This document shows, piece after piece, positions 13,146-20,378 of a DNA stretch of 21,927 nt; within the stretch, counting starts at the first letter, position 1, and each line of letters starts with the position of its first letter. The notes below the pieces were generated by a model, which was not told the DNA's origin, ran no database searches, and saw only the letters and a program-made list of their open reading frames with translations. Source of the DNA: a virus. Position numbers and translations under genes: made by a program. The stretch spans positions 1-21,927 of the IMG/VR virus record IMGVR_UViG_3300027784_000835; one strand, given 5' to 3'.

Positions 13146-14023
13146 AGCAGGTACAAGAACAACCTCAACAAGAAAAACCTAAACCTGCACGACCGGCGTT
13201 TAAGATTGAATCAGCCAAGAAGCGTAAGAGATACGGCAATTATCTCTTCTACGGCGACTACGGGGTAGGTAAGTCAACGCTAGCTGCGACAGCTTGCGAG
13301 GTTCCAGAGATGAGGTATGTAATCTACATCAACGCTGAAGGTGGAGATGAGTCGATTAAGGACTTCGACATCGACCTTGTTGATGTAAACAACTTCTCAC
13401 AGTTTGCAAGGGTGCACGAGTTCCTCAGGATACACTGCCAACTACGAGACAGATACCTTAATAGCGACGACGCAGAGGCAAGAAAGAAGTTAATACAGTA
13501 CGAGTCGGCACTCAAGGATGTACCAGAAGAAGAGATAGAAGAACCAATATTGTACAACACTGTATGTATTGACACCTTAACGGAAGTACAGAAGTATTGT
13601 ATGTACCAGCTACTCGGTATAGAAGTAGGTAAGTACGCGCTAGACCTTGCACCTGAATCTCCGCAGTGGGATGAGTGGGGCAAGTCAGCAGAGATGATTC
13701 GACTCTTAGTTCGTTCATTCAGAGATTTACCAATGCATACTTTATTCGTGTGTGGTAGAGGAATGGAGCAAGACCATCAGAAGAGATTCCACTACTTCCC
13801 TCTACTACCTGGTAAGTTGGCAAACGAAGTACAAGGGTTCTTTGACGTGGTAGGTTATATGGTAGCTGCACCTACGGAAGGGGAAGAGATGCATCGTAGG
13901 TTGTGGTTGGAACCTGGTCAAACGTTCAGAGCTAAGAACAGGTTCCGTGACTTTGATGGAAGGTATATTGATAGTCCGTCGATGGCGGATCTGGCTAAGC
14001 TTACGCTTACGCCTAAACAATAA
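13106..14023 (+). CDS. RecA-like ATPase, Sak4/AAA_24 type
   Basis: A 305-residue P-loop ATPase of the phage Sak4 type, a RecA-core protein that assists single-strand annealing and recombination. A Gln/Pro/Lys-rich disordered N-terminus (1-35) precedes the core. Walker A is GDYGVGKS (50-57), a strand with INAEGGDES (75-83) follows, Walker B is TVCIDT (152-157, D156), and later core elements include RDLPMHTLFVCGR. AKNRFRDFDGRY near the C-terminus is typical of the family. The start is ATG 13106 with AAAGGAGGAGG upstream, inside the nuclease gene. It is followed by a DUF669-like SSB, the partner commonly encoded next to such ATPases, and preceded by an exonuclease, giving a recombination trio. 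Confidence 0.85.
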   Translation: MAGQNPVSSTNNVKQVQEQPQQEKPKPARPAFKIESAKKRKRYGNYLFYGDYGVGKSTLAATACEVPEMRYVIYINAEGGDESIKDFDIDLVDVNNFSQFARVHEFLRIHCQLRDRYLNSDDAEARKKLIQYESALKDVPEEEIEEPILYNTVCIDTLTEVQKYCMYQLLGIEVGKYALDLAPESPQWDEWGKSAEMIRLLVRSFRDLPMHTLFVCGRGMEQDHQKRFHYFPLLPGKLANEVQGFFDVVGYMVAAPTEGEEMHRRLWLEPGQTFRAKNRFRDFDGRYIDSPSMADLAKLTLTPKQ

Positions 14024-14044
14024 TTAAAACGGAGGTGCCTATTA

Positions 14045-14530
14045 ATGGCAGAGAAAGATTTCCTGAATCCTGACGATCAGCAAGCACCGAGCAATTCTGG
14101 CAGTGGAGAAAACATGGTACTAAACTTGGAGGATGTGGACGAGACAGCGCCGGCGTTCGAAGCACTACCGCCTGGTATCTACGATGCAGTGGTAGAGAAC
14201 ACAGAGTTCGGACCTTCACAACGTAGTAACAGACCAATGATTACTTGGGTGTTTAAAGTAGTCGACCCCCAATACGAGGGAAGGTTGGTCTTTAACCACA
14301 CAGTAATCGACGACACACGCGGACAACAACGACTGAAGCAGATACTGACTCGCGTAGTACCAGAAGTAGACCTAAGGAACTTCGACCCAGCCGCATTTTG
14401 TGACAACGGTGAGGCAATCGGATTCCCTTGCCGCGTGAAAGTCAACGTCCGTCCTTACCAAGGGCAAAAGAGGAACAACGTAACAGACGTACTCGCACCT
14501 GCAGAAGGTGGTTCGTTCCTGGACGAGTAA
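14045..14530 (+). CDS. Single-stranded DNA-binding protein, DUF669-like
   Basis: A 161-residue protein with the layout of phage DUF669/SSB proteins: a flexible acidic N-terminus (1-35), a beta-rich OB-like core (PPGIYDAVVENTEF, PMITWVFKVVDPQYEGRLVFNHTVI, FPCRVKVNVRPYQGQKRNNVTDVL) and an acidic, aromatic C-terminal end (GGSFLDE) of the kind SSBs use to recruit partners. It would coat ssDNA for the polymerase and the Sak4-like ATPase immediately upstream. ATG 14045 follows GGAGGTGCC, a leader almost identical to that of the triple-HTH gene at 3884. A G-rich hairpin follows its stop. Confidence 0.8.
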   Translation: MAEKDFLNPDDQQAPSNSGSGENMVLNLEDVDETAPAFEALPPGIYDAVVENTEFGPSQRSNRPMITWVFKVVDPQYEGRLVFNHTVIDDTRGQQRLKQILTRVVPEVDLRNFDPAAFCDNGEAIGFPCRVKVNVRPYQGQKRNNVTDVLAPAEGGSFLDE

Positions 14531-14539
14531 GGAAAGGTG

Positions 14540-14562
14540 GGGAGGGGAAACTCTCCCCTCCC
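14540..14562 (+). other. Intergenic hairpin after the SSB gene
   Basis: GGGAGGGGA (14540-14548) pairs perfectly with TCCCCTCCC (14554-14562), loop AACTC. Only TT follows, so it is a weak terminator or an RNA-processing/stability element that could lift SSB level over the downstream genes. Confidence 0.6.
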
Positions 14563-14590
14563 TTACTACCTAATGAAAGGAGGGAGGGAG

Positions 14591-14788
14591 ATGCCTAGAG
14601 TAGACGGATTATTAACACCCAAAGACGTGGCGGCTGAGCTCGATGTTAGTTATGTCACTGTTATCAACTATATCAAGAAGGGTCACATCAAGGCCTTCAA
14701 GATAGGTGGACAGTGGCGTCTCTACCCGAGCGAGTTGGAGAGGTTCAAAGCGAAAGGCAACAGAGATGACCAGGAGGTCGTATCCTAA
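14591..14788 (+). CDS. Excisionase-like helix-turn-helix protein
   Basis: A 65-residue protein with a MerR/excisionase-type winged HTH: LLTPKDVAAELDVSYVTVINYIKKGHIKAFKIGGQWRLYPSELERF. The pattern (TPxDVAxxLxVSxxTVxxxIxxGxIxAxKxGxxWR) is characteristic of the HTH_17 family. ATG 14591 is chosen over longer in-frame starts because GGAGGGAGGGAG sits directly upstream. Its stop overlaps the QueC start (TAATG). No integrase is in the window, so a transcriptional role in the modification operon is as likely as excision. Confidence 0.8.
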   Translation: MPRVDGLLTPKDVAAELDVSYVTVINYIKKGHIKAFKIGGQWRLYPSELERFKAKGNRDDQEVVS

Positions 14789-15525
14789 TGCGTTCAAGAG
14801 CAATTGTGTTGTTGAGTGGTGGGATCGATTCAACAGTGTGTGCGTCGATTGCAACGAACGAACACGGTAACGACAACGTGTTCGGATTAACAATTTCGTA
14901 TGGACAGAGACATACTAAAGAACTGCTTCACGCGTCAAGGATTGCAAAAGAACTTCAGCTTGGAAGGCACGATTTCATCAAGCTTGACGACGCTTTCTCT
15001 TTCTCTGGTACTGGCTGCGCACTCGTTGATAACGGCGTTGAAGTACCAGAAGAAAGTTACGAGACGTTGCAGCAAGTTAACGGGCCCTCGCCGATGTATG
15101 TACCTTTTAGAAACGGTATACTACTCGGTTACGCTGCGGCGTACGCACTGCAAACTAAAGCACGTTTTATTTACTATGGAGCACACGCAGAAGACGCACG
15201 CAACTTTGCCTATCCTGACACAACACCAGAGTTTAATGGTGCAATGATGAACGCTATCTACATCGGCTCTGGTCGTGAGGTTAAGTTGCTAACTCCCTTA
15301 CAATGGATGACAAAACCCGAGATAATTGAGTTGGGGTTGAAAATTAAAGCACCTTTATCTTACACATATAGTTGTTATTCGGGTAGGGAGCTCCATTGTG
15401 GAAAGTGTGCAACTTGTGTCTCAAGAATCCGTGCGTTTAAGTTGAACGAAACGGTCGATCCTGCCGAGTACGAAATCCACGTAGACTGGGGTTCTTTGCC
15501 AGGTAGGATGAACCTAATTGATTAA
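14788..15525 (+). CDS. queC: 7-cyano-7-deazaguanine (preQ0) synthase QueC
   Basis: A 245-residue QueC-type enzyme that turns 7-carboxy-7-deazaguanine into preQ0 using ammonia and ATP. The ATP-pyrophosphatase P-loop SGGIDS is at 10-15, the family signature YVPFRNG at 104-110, and the C-terminal zinc site is C196, C204, C207 and C210 (CYSGRELHCGKCATC). The length is near the usual 220-240. In phages QueC supplies 7-deazaguanine bases for DNA modification. This fits the neighbours: a YhhQ-like queuosine-precursor transporter directly after and a DpdA-like transglycosylase six genes downstream of the SSB hairpin. FolE, QueD and QueE are not in the window, so the upstream substrate must come from the host or from elsewhere in the phage. 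The start is ATG 14788, coupled to the preceding HTH gene. Confidence 0.92.
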   Translation: MRSRAIVLLSGGIDSTVCASIATNEHGNDNVFGLTISYGQRHTKELLHASRIAKELQLGRHDFIKLDDAFSFSGTGCALVDNGVEVPEESYETLQQVNGPSPMYVPFRNGILLGYAAAYALQTKARFIYYGAHAEDARNFAYPDTTPEFNGAMMNAIYIGSGREVKLLTPLQWMTKPEIIELGLKIKAPLSYTYSCYSGRELHCGKCATCVSRIRAFKLNETVDPAEYEIHVDWGSLPGRMNLID

Positions 15526-15537
15526 GGAGGTTTTGAA

Positions 15538-16209
15538 GTGACGTCTTACAAGAAGGCTGATTCAAAACTCATGTTGTTAATGGGAATGTTTGCCGCATTC
15601 TTCGTTATGGCTAATTTCCTCGCCACTAAACAAACGGTGGTAGGTCCTTTGACCCTAACGTTAGGATTGCTTGCATTCCCATTTATGTTTTTAGTGACAG
15701 ACATTGTTAACGAGGTGTACGGTAAGGATACTGCAAAGATGGTAATCCGTAACGGGTTTATCGTCATGATATTTGCAGTTATCGTTACACAAATCGCAGT
15801 GAGGATACCTCCCGCACCACACTTCGCTGGGGAAGGACAGGAAGCGTTCGCAATGGTTTTCGGATTAGTTCCAAGAATTACACTCGCATCACTGGTTGCG
15901 TATCTGTGTTCACAATACCACGACGTGTGGGCATTTGCTTTCTGGAGAAAGATTACAGGAGAGAAACACCTTTGGTTGCGGAATAACCTATCCACAATCA
16001 GTAGCCAGGCAATCGACTCCGTTATCTTTATTGGTATAGCGTTCATCGGAGTAGTGCCTCTTGAGGTGTTGTGGTCGATGATATTAGGACAGTGGATCGT
16101 TAAGTGGTTGATTGCTGTTGCAGAAACTCCACTGTGTTATCTCGGTGTTGCGTGGGCTAGAGATGAACTGGGTAAAGGTAAAGGCTCAGCCAAACACGCA
16201 ACGAGCTAG
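15538..16209 (+). CDS. yhhQ: YhhQ-family queuosine precursor transporter
   Basis: A 223-residue integral membrane protein of the YhhQ/QPTR (Vut_1) family, which imports queuosine precursors such as preQ0 and preQ1. Around six hydrophobic segments are visible (for example LMLLMGMFAAFFVMANFLA, LTLGLLAFPFMFLVTDIVNEVYGK, NGFIVMIFAVIVTQIAV, SVIFIGIAFIGVVP and GQWIVKWLIAVAETPLCYL). The FLVTDIVNEVYGKDTAKMVIRNGF stretch and the late KxxIAxxETPLxY pattern are family hallmarks. The start is GTG 15538 after AAGGAGGTTTTGAA, 12 bp behind queC. It would feed the deazaguanine pathway by salvage, complementing QueC. A 10-bp-stem hairpin follows the stop. Confidence 0.88.
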   Translation: MTSYKKADSKLMLLMGMFAAFFVMANFLATKQTVVGPLTLTLGLLAFPFMFLVTDIVNEVYGKDTAKMVIRNGFIVMIFAVIVTQIAVRIPPAPHFAGEGQEAFAMVFGLVPRITLASLVAYLCSQYHDVWAFAFWRKITGEKHLWLRNNLSTISSQAIDSVIFIGIAFIGVVPLEVLWSMILGQWIVKWLIAVAETPLCYLGVAWARDELGKGKGSAKHATS

Positions 16210-16218
16210 ATAGAACCC

Positions 16219-16242
16219 AGGACGGGGAGGTGTCCTCGTCCT
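16219..16242 (+). other. Intergenic hairpin after the YhhQ gene
   Basis: AGGACGGGGA (16219-16228) pairs with TCCTCGTCCT (16233-16242), one G-U pair, loop GGTG. No T-run follows, so it is probably an mRNA stability or weak attenuation element. Confidence 0.5.
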
Positions 16243-16267
16243 TACATATTCGAAAGGAGGAAGATAA

Positions 16268-16453
16268 ATGTTTAGCACTATACCTTATTGTCCCTTCTCG
16301 AACACCGATTGTAAACAGGATGGTTGTGCAATATTCGTTCCGAACCAAGGGTGCACTTTTTACCTCGTAGGAGTGGCTACGTCTATATTGATACAAAGGG
16401 ATAAAGAGGAGCAGGAAGAAATAGAGAAACTTAAAAGGGAAGGAGAGATGTAA
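16268..16453 (+). CDS. Small cysteine-rich protein
   Basis: A 61-residue protein with four cysteines in the first half (C8, C15, C20 and C29 in PYCPFSNTDCKQDGCAIF...GCTFY), suggesting one metal site, followed by a hydrophobic stretch (LVGVATSILI) and a charged helix (KEEQEEIEKLKREGEM). The start is ATG 16268 with AAAGGAGG upstream. It lies between the transporter and the MazG gene, 4 bp from the latter. I do not recognise it beyond the likely zinc or Fe-S binding. Confidence 0.65.
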   Translation: MFSTIPYCPFSNTDCKQDGCAIFVPNQGCTFYLVGVATSILIQRDKEEQEEIEKLKREGEM

Positions 16454-16457
16454 CACA

Positions 16458-16856
16458 ATGGATTTCAAGAAGTATCAACAAGAAGCAGCAAGTACGTTCA
16501 AACCACCCAAGGAGTTGGAAGCAGAACAGGCAAGGTTGTGTGATTGGGCATTAGGAGTAGGGAGTGAAGCAGGAGAATTACAAGACTCAATCAAGCACCA
16601 CGTATTTCACGAGCAACCACTTAACTTGATGGAGGTGGTTAAAGAAGTAGGAGATGTCCTCTGGTACCTGTCGGGATTGTGTGAAACGTTAGGAGTTGAA
16701 CTTGAGGATTGCGCTGAGCTTAACCTTGCAAAACTCAGACACAGACATCAAGGTAGGTTTTCATTCGAAGGTAGTGCTAATAGACGTGAGCGTGAACAGA
16801 AATTCGAAGACACCGAAGAGTACCAGAGAATACGTGACAAGATAAGGAGTGGTTAA
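16458..16856 (+). CDS. mazG: MazG-like nucleotide pyrophosphohydrolase
   Basis: A 132-residue all-alpha NTP pyrophosphatase of the MazG superfamily, which hydrolyses (d)NTPs to monophosphates. The acidic metal motif is intact: E37 and E40 in GVGSEAGELQDSIKH, then E63 and D66 in KEVGDVLWYLSGL. It is a single-domain form, as is common in phages, where it trims the dNTP pool or lowers (p)ppGpp. The next gene belongs to a dATP/dGTP-diphosphohydrolase-like family, and DpdA follows, so the pair may shape purine pools for the modified genome. The start is ATG 16458 behind GGAAGGAGAG; the stop lies inside the ribosome-binding region of the next gene. Confidence 0.85.
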   Translation: MDFKKYQQEAASTFKPPKELEAEQARLCDWALGVGSEAGELQDSIKHHVFHEQPLNLMEVVKEVGDVLWYLSGLCETLGVELEDCAELNLAKLRHRHQGRFSFEGSANRREREQKFEDTEEYQRIRDKIRSG

Positions 16857-16857
16857 A

Positions 16858-17325
16858 GTGGTAACAAGAACATGGGTTTGTCCGGCATGCGACATACCGG
16901 TTCCGACTAAACCAGATGGGTCCTGTCCAAGGTGTAATACGATGTGTATACGTCGTTACGAGATTCTTGAGGACAGTGGTGATCGTATCGATTATGGTAC
17001 AGGAGCTGTGCGTGATGTAGAGACGGGTAAAGGGAGGTTCGATTTAATACCGTACGACCCACTTCGTCGTCTCGCGATACACTACGAGAATGGCGCGAAT
17101 AAGTACCAAGAAAGAAACTGGGAGAAGGGTATCCCAGTGAGTAGGTGCTTTTCCAGTGCGATACGACACTTATTCAGGTGGCTTGCGGGTGGTAGAAGTG
17201 AGGATCATTTGGCAGCTGCGGCGTGGAATATCTTTGCGATCATGCATTTTGAGCAACATATGCCTGAAATGTTGGACGTGCCAGGAGGTGAAGATGATGG
17301 AGATAGCGACAATAGTACCGACTGA
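16858..17325 (+). CDS. dATP/dGTP diphosphohydrolase-like protein (DUF5664 type)
   Basis: A 155-residue protein with an N-terminal zinc ribbon (CPAC 8-11, CPRC 23-26) joined to a helical core: TGAVRDVETGKGRFDLIP (48-65), LAIHYENGANKYQERNWEKGIP (72-93) and RHLFRWLAGGRSEDHLAAAAWN (103-124). From memory this core is the DUF5664 family, named dATP/dGTP diphosphohydrolase after the MazZ-like enzymes of base-modified phages. No PurZ gene is in the window, so a 2-aminoadenine genome is not implied. GTG 16858 is preferred to GTG 16849 because AAGGAG (16844-16849) is spaced for it. It follows MazG directly and overlaps DpdA by 32 bp. It may deplete dGTP or host-type purine nucleotides. Confidence 0.75.
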   Translation: MVTRTWVCPACDIPVPTKPDGSCPRCNTMCIRRYEILEDSGDRIDYGTGAVRDVETGKGRFDLIPYDPLRRLAIHYENGANKYQERNWEKGIPVSRCFSSAIRHLFRWLAGGRSEDHLAAAAWNIFAIMHFEQHMPEMLDVPGGEDDGDSDNSTD

Positions 17326-18055
17326 GGCACTTCATTTAGTCGAAGACGACCCTTACCATCTTTGTCTGGTACAGGAGCTACGTAAGCGTGGCGATTACTT
17401 TCAGTTCTACAAGAAGATGGCGGAGGAAGGTAAATTCGTCATAGTAGACAACGGAGCAGCGGAAGGTGATACGGCAGACATAAGAGATGTCTTCACAGAA
17501 GCAGTCATATTAGATGCTAATGAGGTTCAACTACCCGACGTTTTCTTTGACAGCGAAGAAACTGTAAAGAGATCAACCCAGGCAATATACTTTCTGAAAG
17601 ATCGGGACTGGAGAGGCAAGGTAATGGCGGTACCTCAGGGTAAGGGCTTTAGAGATTGGATACAGTGTGCAAGAAGGTTGGCTATGATGGCTAAAGTAAC
17701 TACAATCGGAGTCCCGAAGAACCTTGTTCACTTAGAGGGACCTGATGGAAGATTTAAAGCCGTAGAGTGGTTAATAGAACACCTACCGGGTATGGAGATT
17801 CACTTACTTGGTGTGTGGCAAGATCCTCGTGAGGTAGGTAAAATCTATAAGACGTACGGTAAGTATGTCAGAGGTGTAGATTCGGGGATCGCCGCCATAT
17901 ATGCTCAAGTAGGATTGTTGCTCGACCCCGCTCTGCATTCGAAGCCAGGTAAAAACAAGGCATTTCTGAACTTTGACGATGACGATGTGGATTTCGAAGG
18001 TTTGAAAATGAACATCGAACTGTGGAGGAGGTATTGTTATGGACATTTGCGTTAA
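17294..18055 (+). CDS. dpdA: DpdA-like 7-deazaguanine DNA transglycosylase
   Basis: A 253-residue member of the tRNA-guanine transglycosylase superfamily, closest in look to phage DpdA, which exchanges guanine in DNA for a 7-deazaguanine such as preQ0. TIM-barrel landmarks include FVIVDNGAAEG (48-58, D52 as the first catalytic acid), ANEVQLPDVFFD (75-86), MAVPQGKGFRDW (111-122), TIGVPKN (137-143), IHLLGVWQDPREV (169-181) and RGVDSGIAAIYAQ (193-205, D196). There is no CxCxxC zinc site, unlike bacterial TGT. AGGAGG (17283-17288) serves ATG 17294 or ATG 17297. The neighbours QueC and YhhQ supply the substrate, making this the inserting enzyme. It overlaps the polymerase gene by 17 bp, placing base exchange next to replication. 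Confidence 0.83.
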   Translation: MMEIATIVPTEALHLVEDDPYHLCLVQELRKRGDYFQFYKKMAEEGKFVIVDNGAAEGDTADIRDVFTEAVILDANEVQLPDVFFDSEETVKRSTQAIYFLKDRDWRGKVMAVPQGKGFRDWIQCARRLAMMAKVTTIGVPKNLVHLEGPDGRFKAVEWLIEHLPGMEIHLLGVWQDPREVGKIYKTYGKYVRGVDSGIAAIYAQVGLLLDPALHSKPGKNKAFLNFDDDDVDFEGLKMNIELWRRYCYGHLR

Positions 18056-20378
18056 TTGTGTATATAACAGATATCCTAAGATACCACCGTCTACTACTTT
18101 CAACACAGATATCGCTATTGTAGGAGAAGCTCCTGGCAGTGAAGAGATCGCACGGAAGATTCCTTTCGTCGGACCTGCAGGGCAGTTACTCAACAAAGCA
18201 CTTAAAACAGTGCAGTTGCCTGACCGCGAAGAGATGTTTGTAACCAACGCACTTTTGTGTAGACCACCACAACAGAAACCGAAGTTGAAGCAAGCCATTA
18301 GACAGTGTCAGAAGAGATTAATAGGTGAACTCGAGCTTGTAAAACCCCGGTTGATAATAGCCCTGGGTAATATAGCAATGCACTCGTTAATGGATGACTT
18401 CGACCTAAAGATATCTAAAGAGCAAGGTAGGATTATGGAATCACCGTTTTTACCGGGAACGAAGATCATTCCGATGCTACACCCCGCGGCAGTACTACGG
18501 GCACCAGGTGACTACAAACTTCTTTTTGGTACTATGCAGTATGCCGCGAAAGTGTACGCAGGCGCTGACATTCCGGACCCTGGAAAGGTACAGTGGGAAG
18601 TAGTTGAAACAGAGCAGGACTTTCAACGAATGATGAACGTCCTTAGTACCAAGAAAAAAGTGGCGGCGGATATCGAGACCACCGGACTAAACCCGCGAAG
18701 GGATGACATTTTGGTGGTGGGCGTCGCTTATGATAAGAATAAGGTGTTTGTACTACGTCCTGATATGTTACGTCGTGAGATGTTTGAGATTCCAGGTCTT
18801 GAATGGATATGGCACAATGGTAAGTTCGACATTCAGTTCCTTAGACGTAGAGGTTTACCAGCGATGGGACATCATGATACAATGTTACTAAGTTACTGTT
18901 TGAACGAACACACAGGGATACACGACTTAGGTCAACTCTCAACGAGGATATTGGGAGCACCACCGTACAAACACAAAGTAAAATCAAAAGTAGGTAAGAA
19001 AGGATTCGCTGAGCTTCCTGAGCCAGACTTATTCGAAAGGGTAGCAGAGGATGCTGATTACACATTACAGATATTCGATACTTTACACGAGAAGGTGTGT
19101 GCTAACGAGCAACTGAAGCGGTTATATAATAGAATAATGATTCCTGGCAGTGCTTTCTTGAGGAGAGTACAAAGGAATGGTATTTATGTTAATCAGGATT
19201 TACTACAGGAGTACAAGAGAGAGTATCAGCAGCACTTAAGTGAGATACTGGACAGAATTCTCGACATAGCACAGCCGCTTTGGGATCCTGAGAAATACAA
19301 AAGAGATACAGGTGCGAAAAGTGCTCCGGAAGTGTTTAATCCTGGTTCGACTTATCAGTTGGCGTGGTTATTGTACGACGTGTTACGACTTAAACCACGC
19401 GGTAGGAAAAAAGGTAGGAGCACCGATGCTGAGATGTTGAGCAAGATGGAAGGTATGCACCCAATCATCGATGAGATGTTGGAGTATCGTTCCGTTGCGA
19501 AAGAGTTGTCGACGTACATCGAAGGTGTTGAGAAACACATTGCCGACGACGGTAGGGTACACACAACGTTCAAGTTACATGGAACCGTAACTGGCAGATT
19601 GTCGTCAGCTGAACCCAACGTCCAAAACCAACCGAAGCGTAAACCCAAGGTCAGGAATATCTTCCAAGCACCCCCAGGTAAACGTTTGTTAGAAGTCGAC
19701 TACAAAGGTGCTGAACTTCGTGTTCTCGCACATATTAGTGGGGATCCTGACCTTAGAACCTGCTTTATAGAAGGGAGAGACTTACATGCCGAAGTTGCCG
19801 AAGCACTTCAGGCTCCCCGAATCCGTGCAAAAGCGGTTAATTTCGGAATTGCTTACGGACGTACTGAGTACTCGTTTGCCGAAGAGTTCGGTGTCTCCGT
19901 TGAAGAAGCACGACAGTACCTTTACGACTGGTTCGCAAGATTCCCCAAGGCGAAAGAGTACATGGACGGATGTGCTCGTGCGGTCGTGGAAGGTAGAACA
20001 CTCGTTACTCCCTTTGGAAGACATAGAAGATTTGGACTTATTACGTCAGAAAATCTTAGCGAACTTCAGAATGAGAGTAAAAACTTCGTTATTCAGTCAG
20101 TTGCATCCGACCTCACACTTATGTCTGCAATGCGAGCTGAGAAACCTCTTAGAGACCTCGGAGTTAAAATCATCAACTTGGTCCACGACTCAATATTACT
20201 GGAATGTCCCGATGACGATGGAGTAACACGAGAAGCGATGCATGTGCTGGACGACATTATGTCGAAAGTACCAAAAGAAGAGCTTGGCACTGATGTTCCG
20301 TTCGGAATCGATTTTGGTGTCGGATATCAGTGGGGTAACCTTGAAGAAGTGGAGGTAGATAGTTATGCAACTCAGTGA
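18039..20378 (+). CDS. Uracil-DNA glycosylase / DNA polymerase I fusion
   Basis: A 779-residue fusion. Residues 1-175 are a family 4-type uracil-DNA glycosylase: GEAPG (29-33), VGPAGQLL (44-51), TNALLCRPP (69-77) and HPAAVLR (148-154), with C4, C7, C74 and C90 positioned for a 4Fe-4S cluster. Next comes a 3'-5' exonuclease (about 185-350) with ExoI DIETTG (211-216), ExoII HNGKFD (259-264) and ExoIII DADYTLQIFD (338-347). The rest is a family A polymerase: motif A VDYKGAEL (553-560), motif B RAKAVNFGIAYG (596-607) and motif C LVHDSILLE (714-722). The segment between DLH (581-583) and motif B is short for PolI. There is no 5' nuclease domain. The fusion would couple uracil detection or removal to replication. 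The start is ATG 18039 with GGAGG upstream. Confidence 0.93.
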   Translation: MDICVNCVYNRYPKIPPSTTFNTDIAIVGEAPGSEEIARKIPFVGPAGQLLNKALKTVQLPDREEMFVTNALLCRPPQQKPKLKQAIRQCQKRLIGELELVKPRLIIALGNIAMHSLMDDFDLKISKEQGRIMESPFLPGTKIIPMLHPAAVLRAPGDYKLLFGTMQYAAKVYAGADIPDPGKVQWEVVETEQDFQRMMNVLSTKKKVAADIETTGLNPRRDDILVVGVAYDKNKVFVLRPDMLRREMFEIPGLEWIWHNGKFDIQFLRRRGLPAMGHHDTMLLSYCLNEHTGIHDLGQLSTRILGAPPYKHKVKSKVGKKGFAELPEPDLFERVAEDADYTLQIFDTLHEKVCANEQLKRLYNRIMIPGSAFLRRVQRNGIYVNQDLLQEYKREYQQHLSEILDRILDIAQPLWDPEKYKRDTGAKSAPEVFNPGSTYQLAWLLYDVLRLKPRGRKKGRSTDAEMLSKMEGMHPIIDEMLEYRSVAKELSTYIEGVEKHIADDGRVHTTFKLHGTVTGRLSSAEPNVQNQPKRKPKVRNIFQAPPGKRLLEVDYKGAELRVLAHISGDPDLRTCFIEGRDLHAEVAEALQAPRIRAKAVNFGIAYGRTEYSFAEEFGVSVEEARQYLYDWFARFPKAKEYMDGCARAVVEGRTLVTPFGRHRRFGLITSENLSELQNESKNFVIQSVASDLTLMSAMRAEKPLRDLGVKIINLVHDSILLECPDDDGVTREAMHVLDDIMSKVPKEELGTDVPFGIDFGVGYQWGNLEEVEVDSYATQ

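Noticed and set aside
14591-14788. Excisionase implying an integrated prophage
   Set aside because: The fold is shared by many transcription factors; no integrase, attachment site or lysogeny repressor cluster is seen in the window.
15526-15537. A preQ1 riboswitch controlling the YhhQ gene
   Set aside because: Only 12 bases separate queC from the transporter, so there is no room for the aptamer, and none is seen upstream of queC.
16858-17325. Evidence for a 2-aminoadenine (Z) genome
   Set aside because: The MazZ-like family is present, but there is no PurZ and the polymerase is not evidently of the Z-phage type; the deazaguanine pathway explains the region better.
19786-20226. A 146-codon plus-strand frame inside the polymerase gene
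   Set aside because: It overlaps polymerase motifs B and C in another frame and shows no recognisable protein features.
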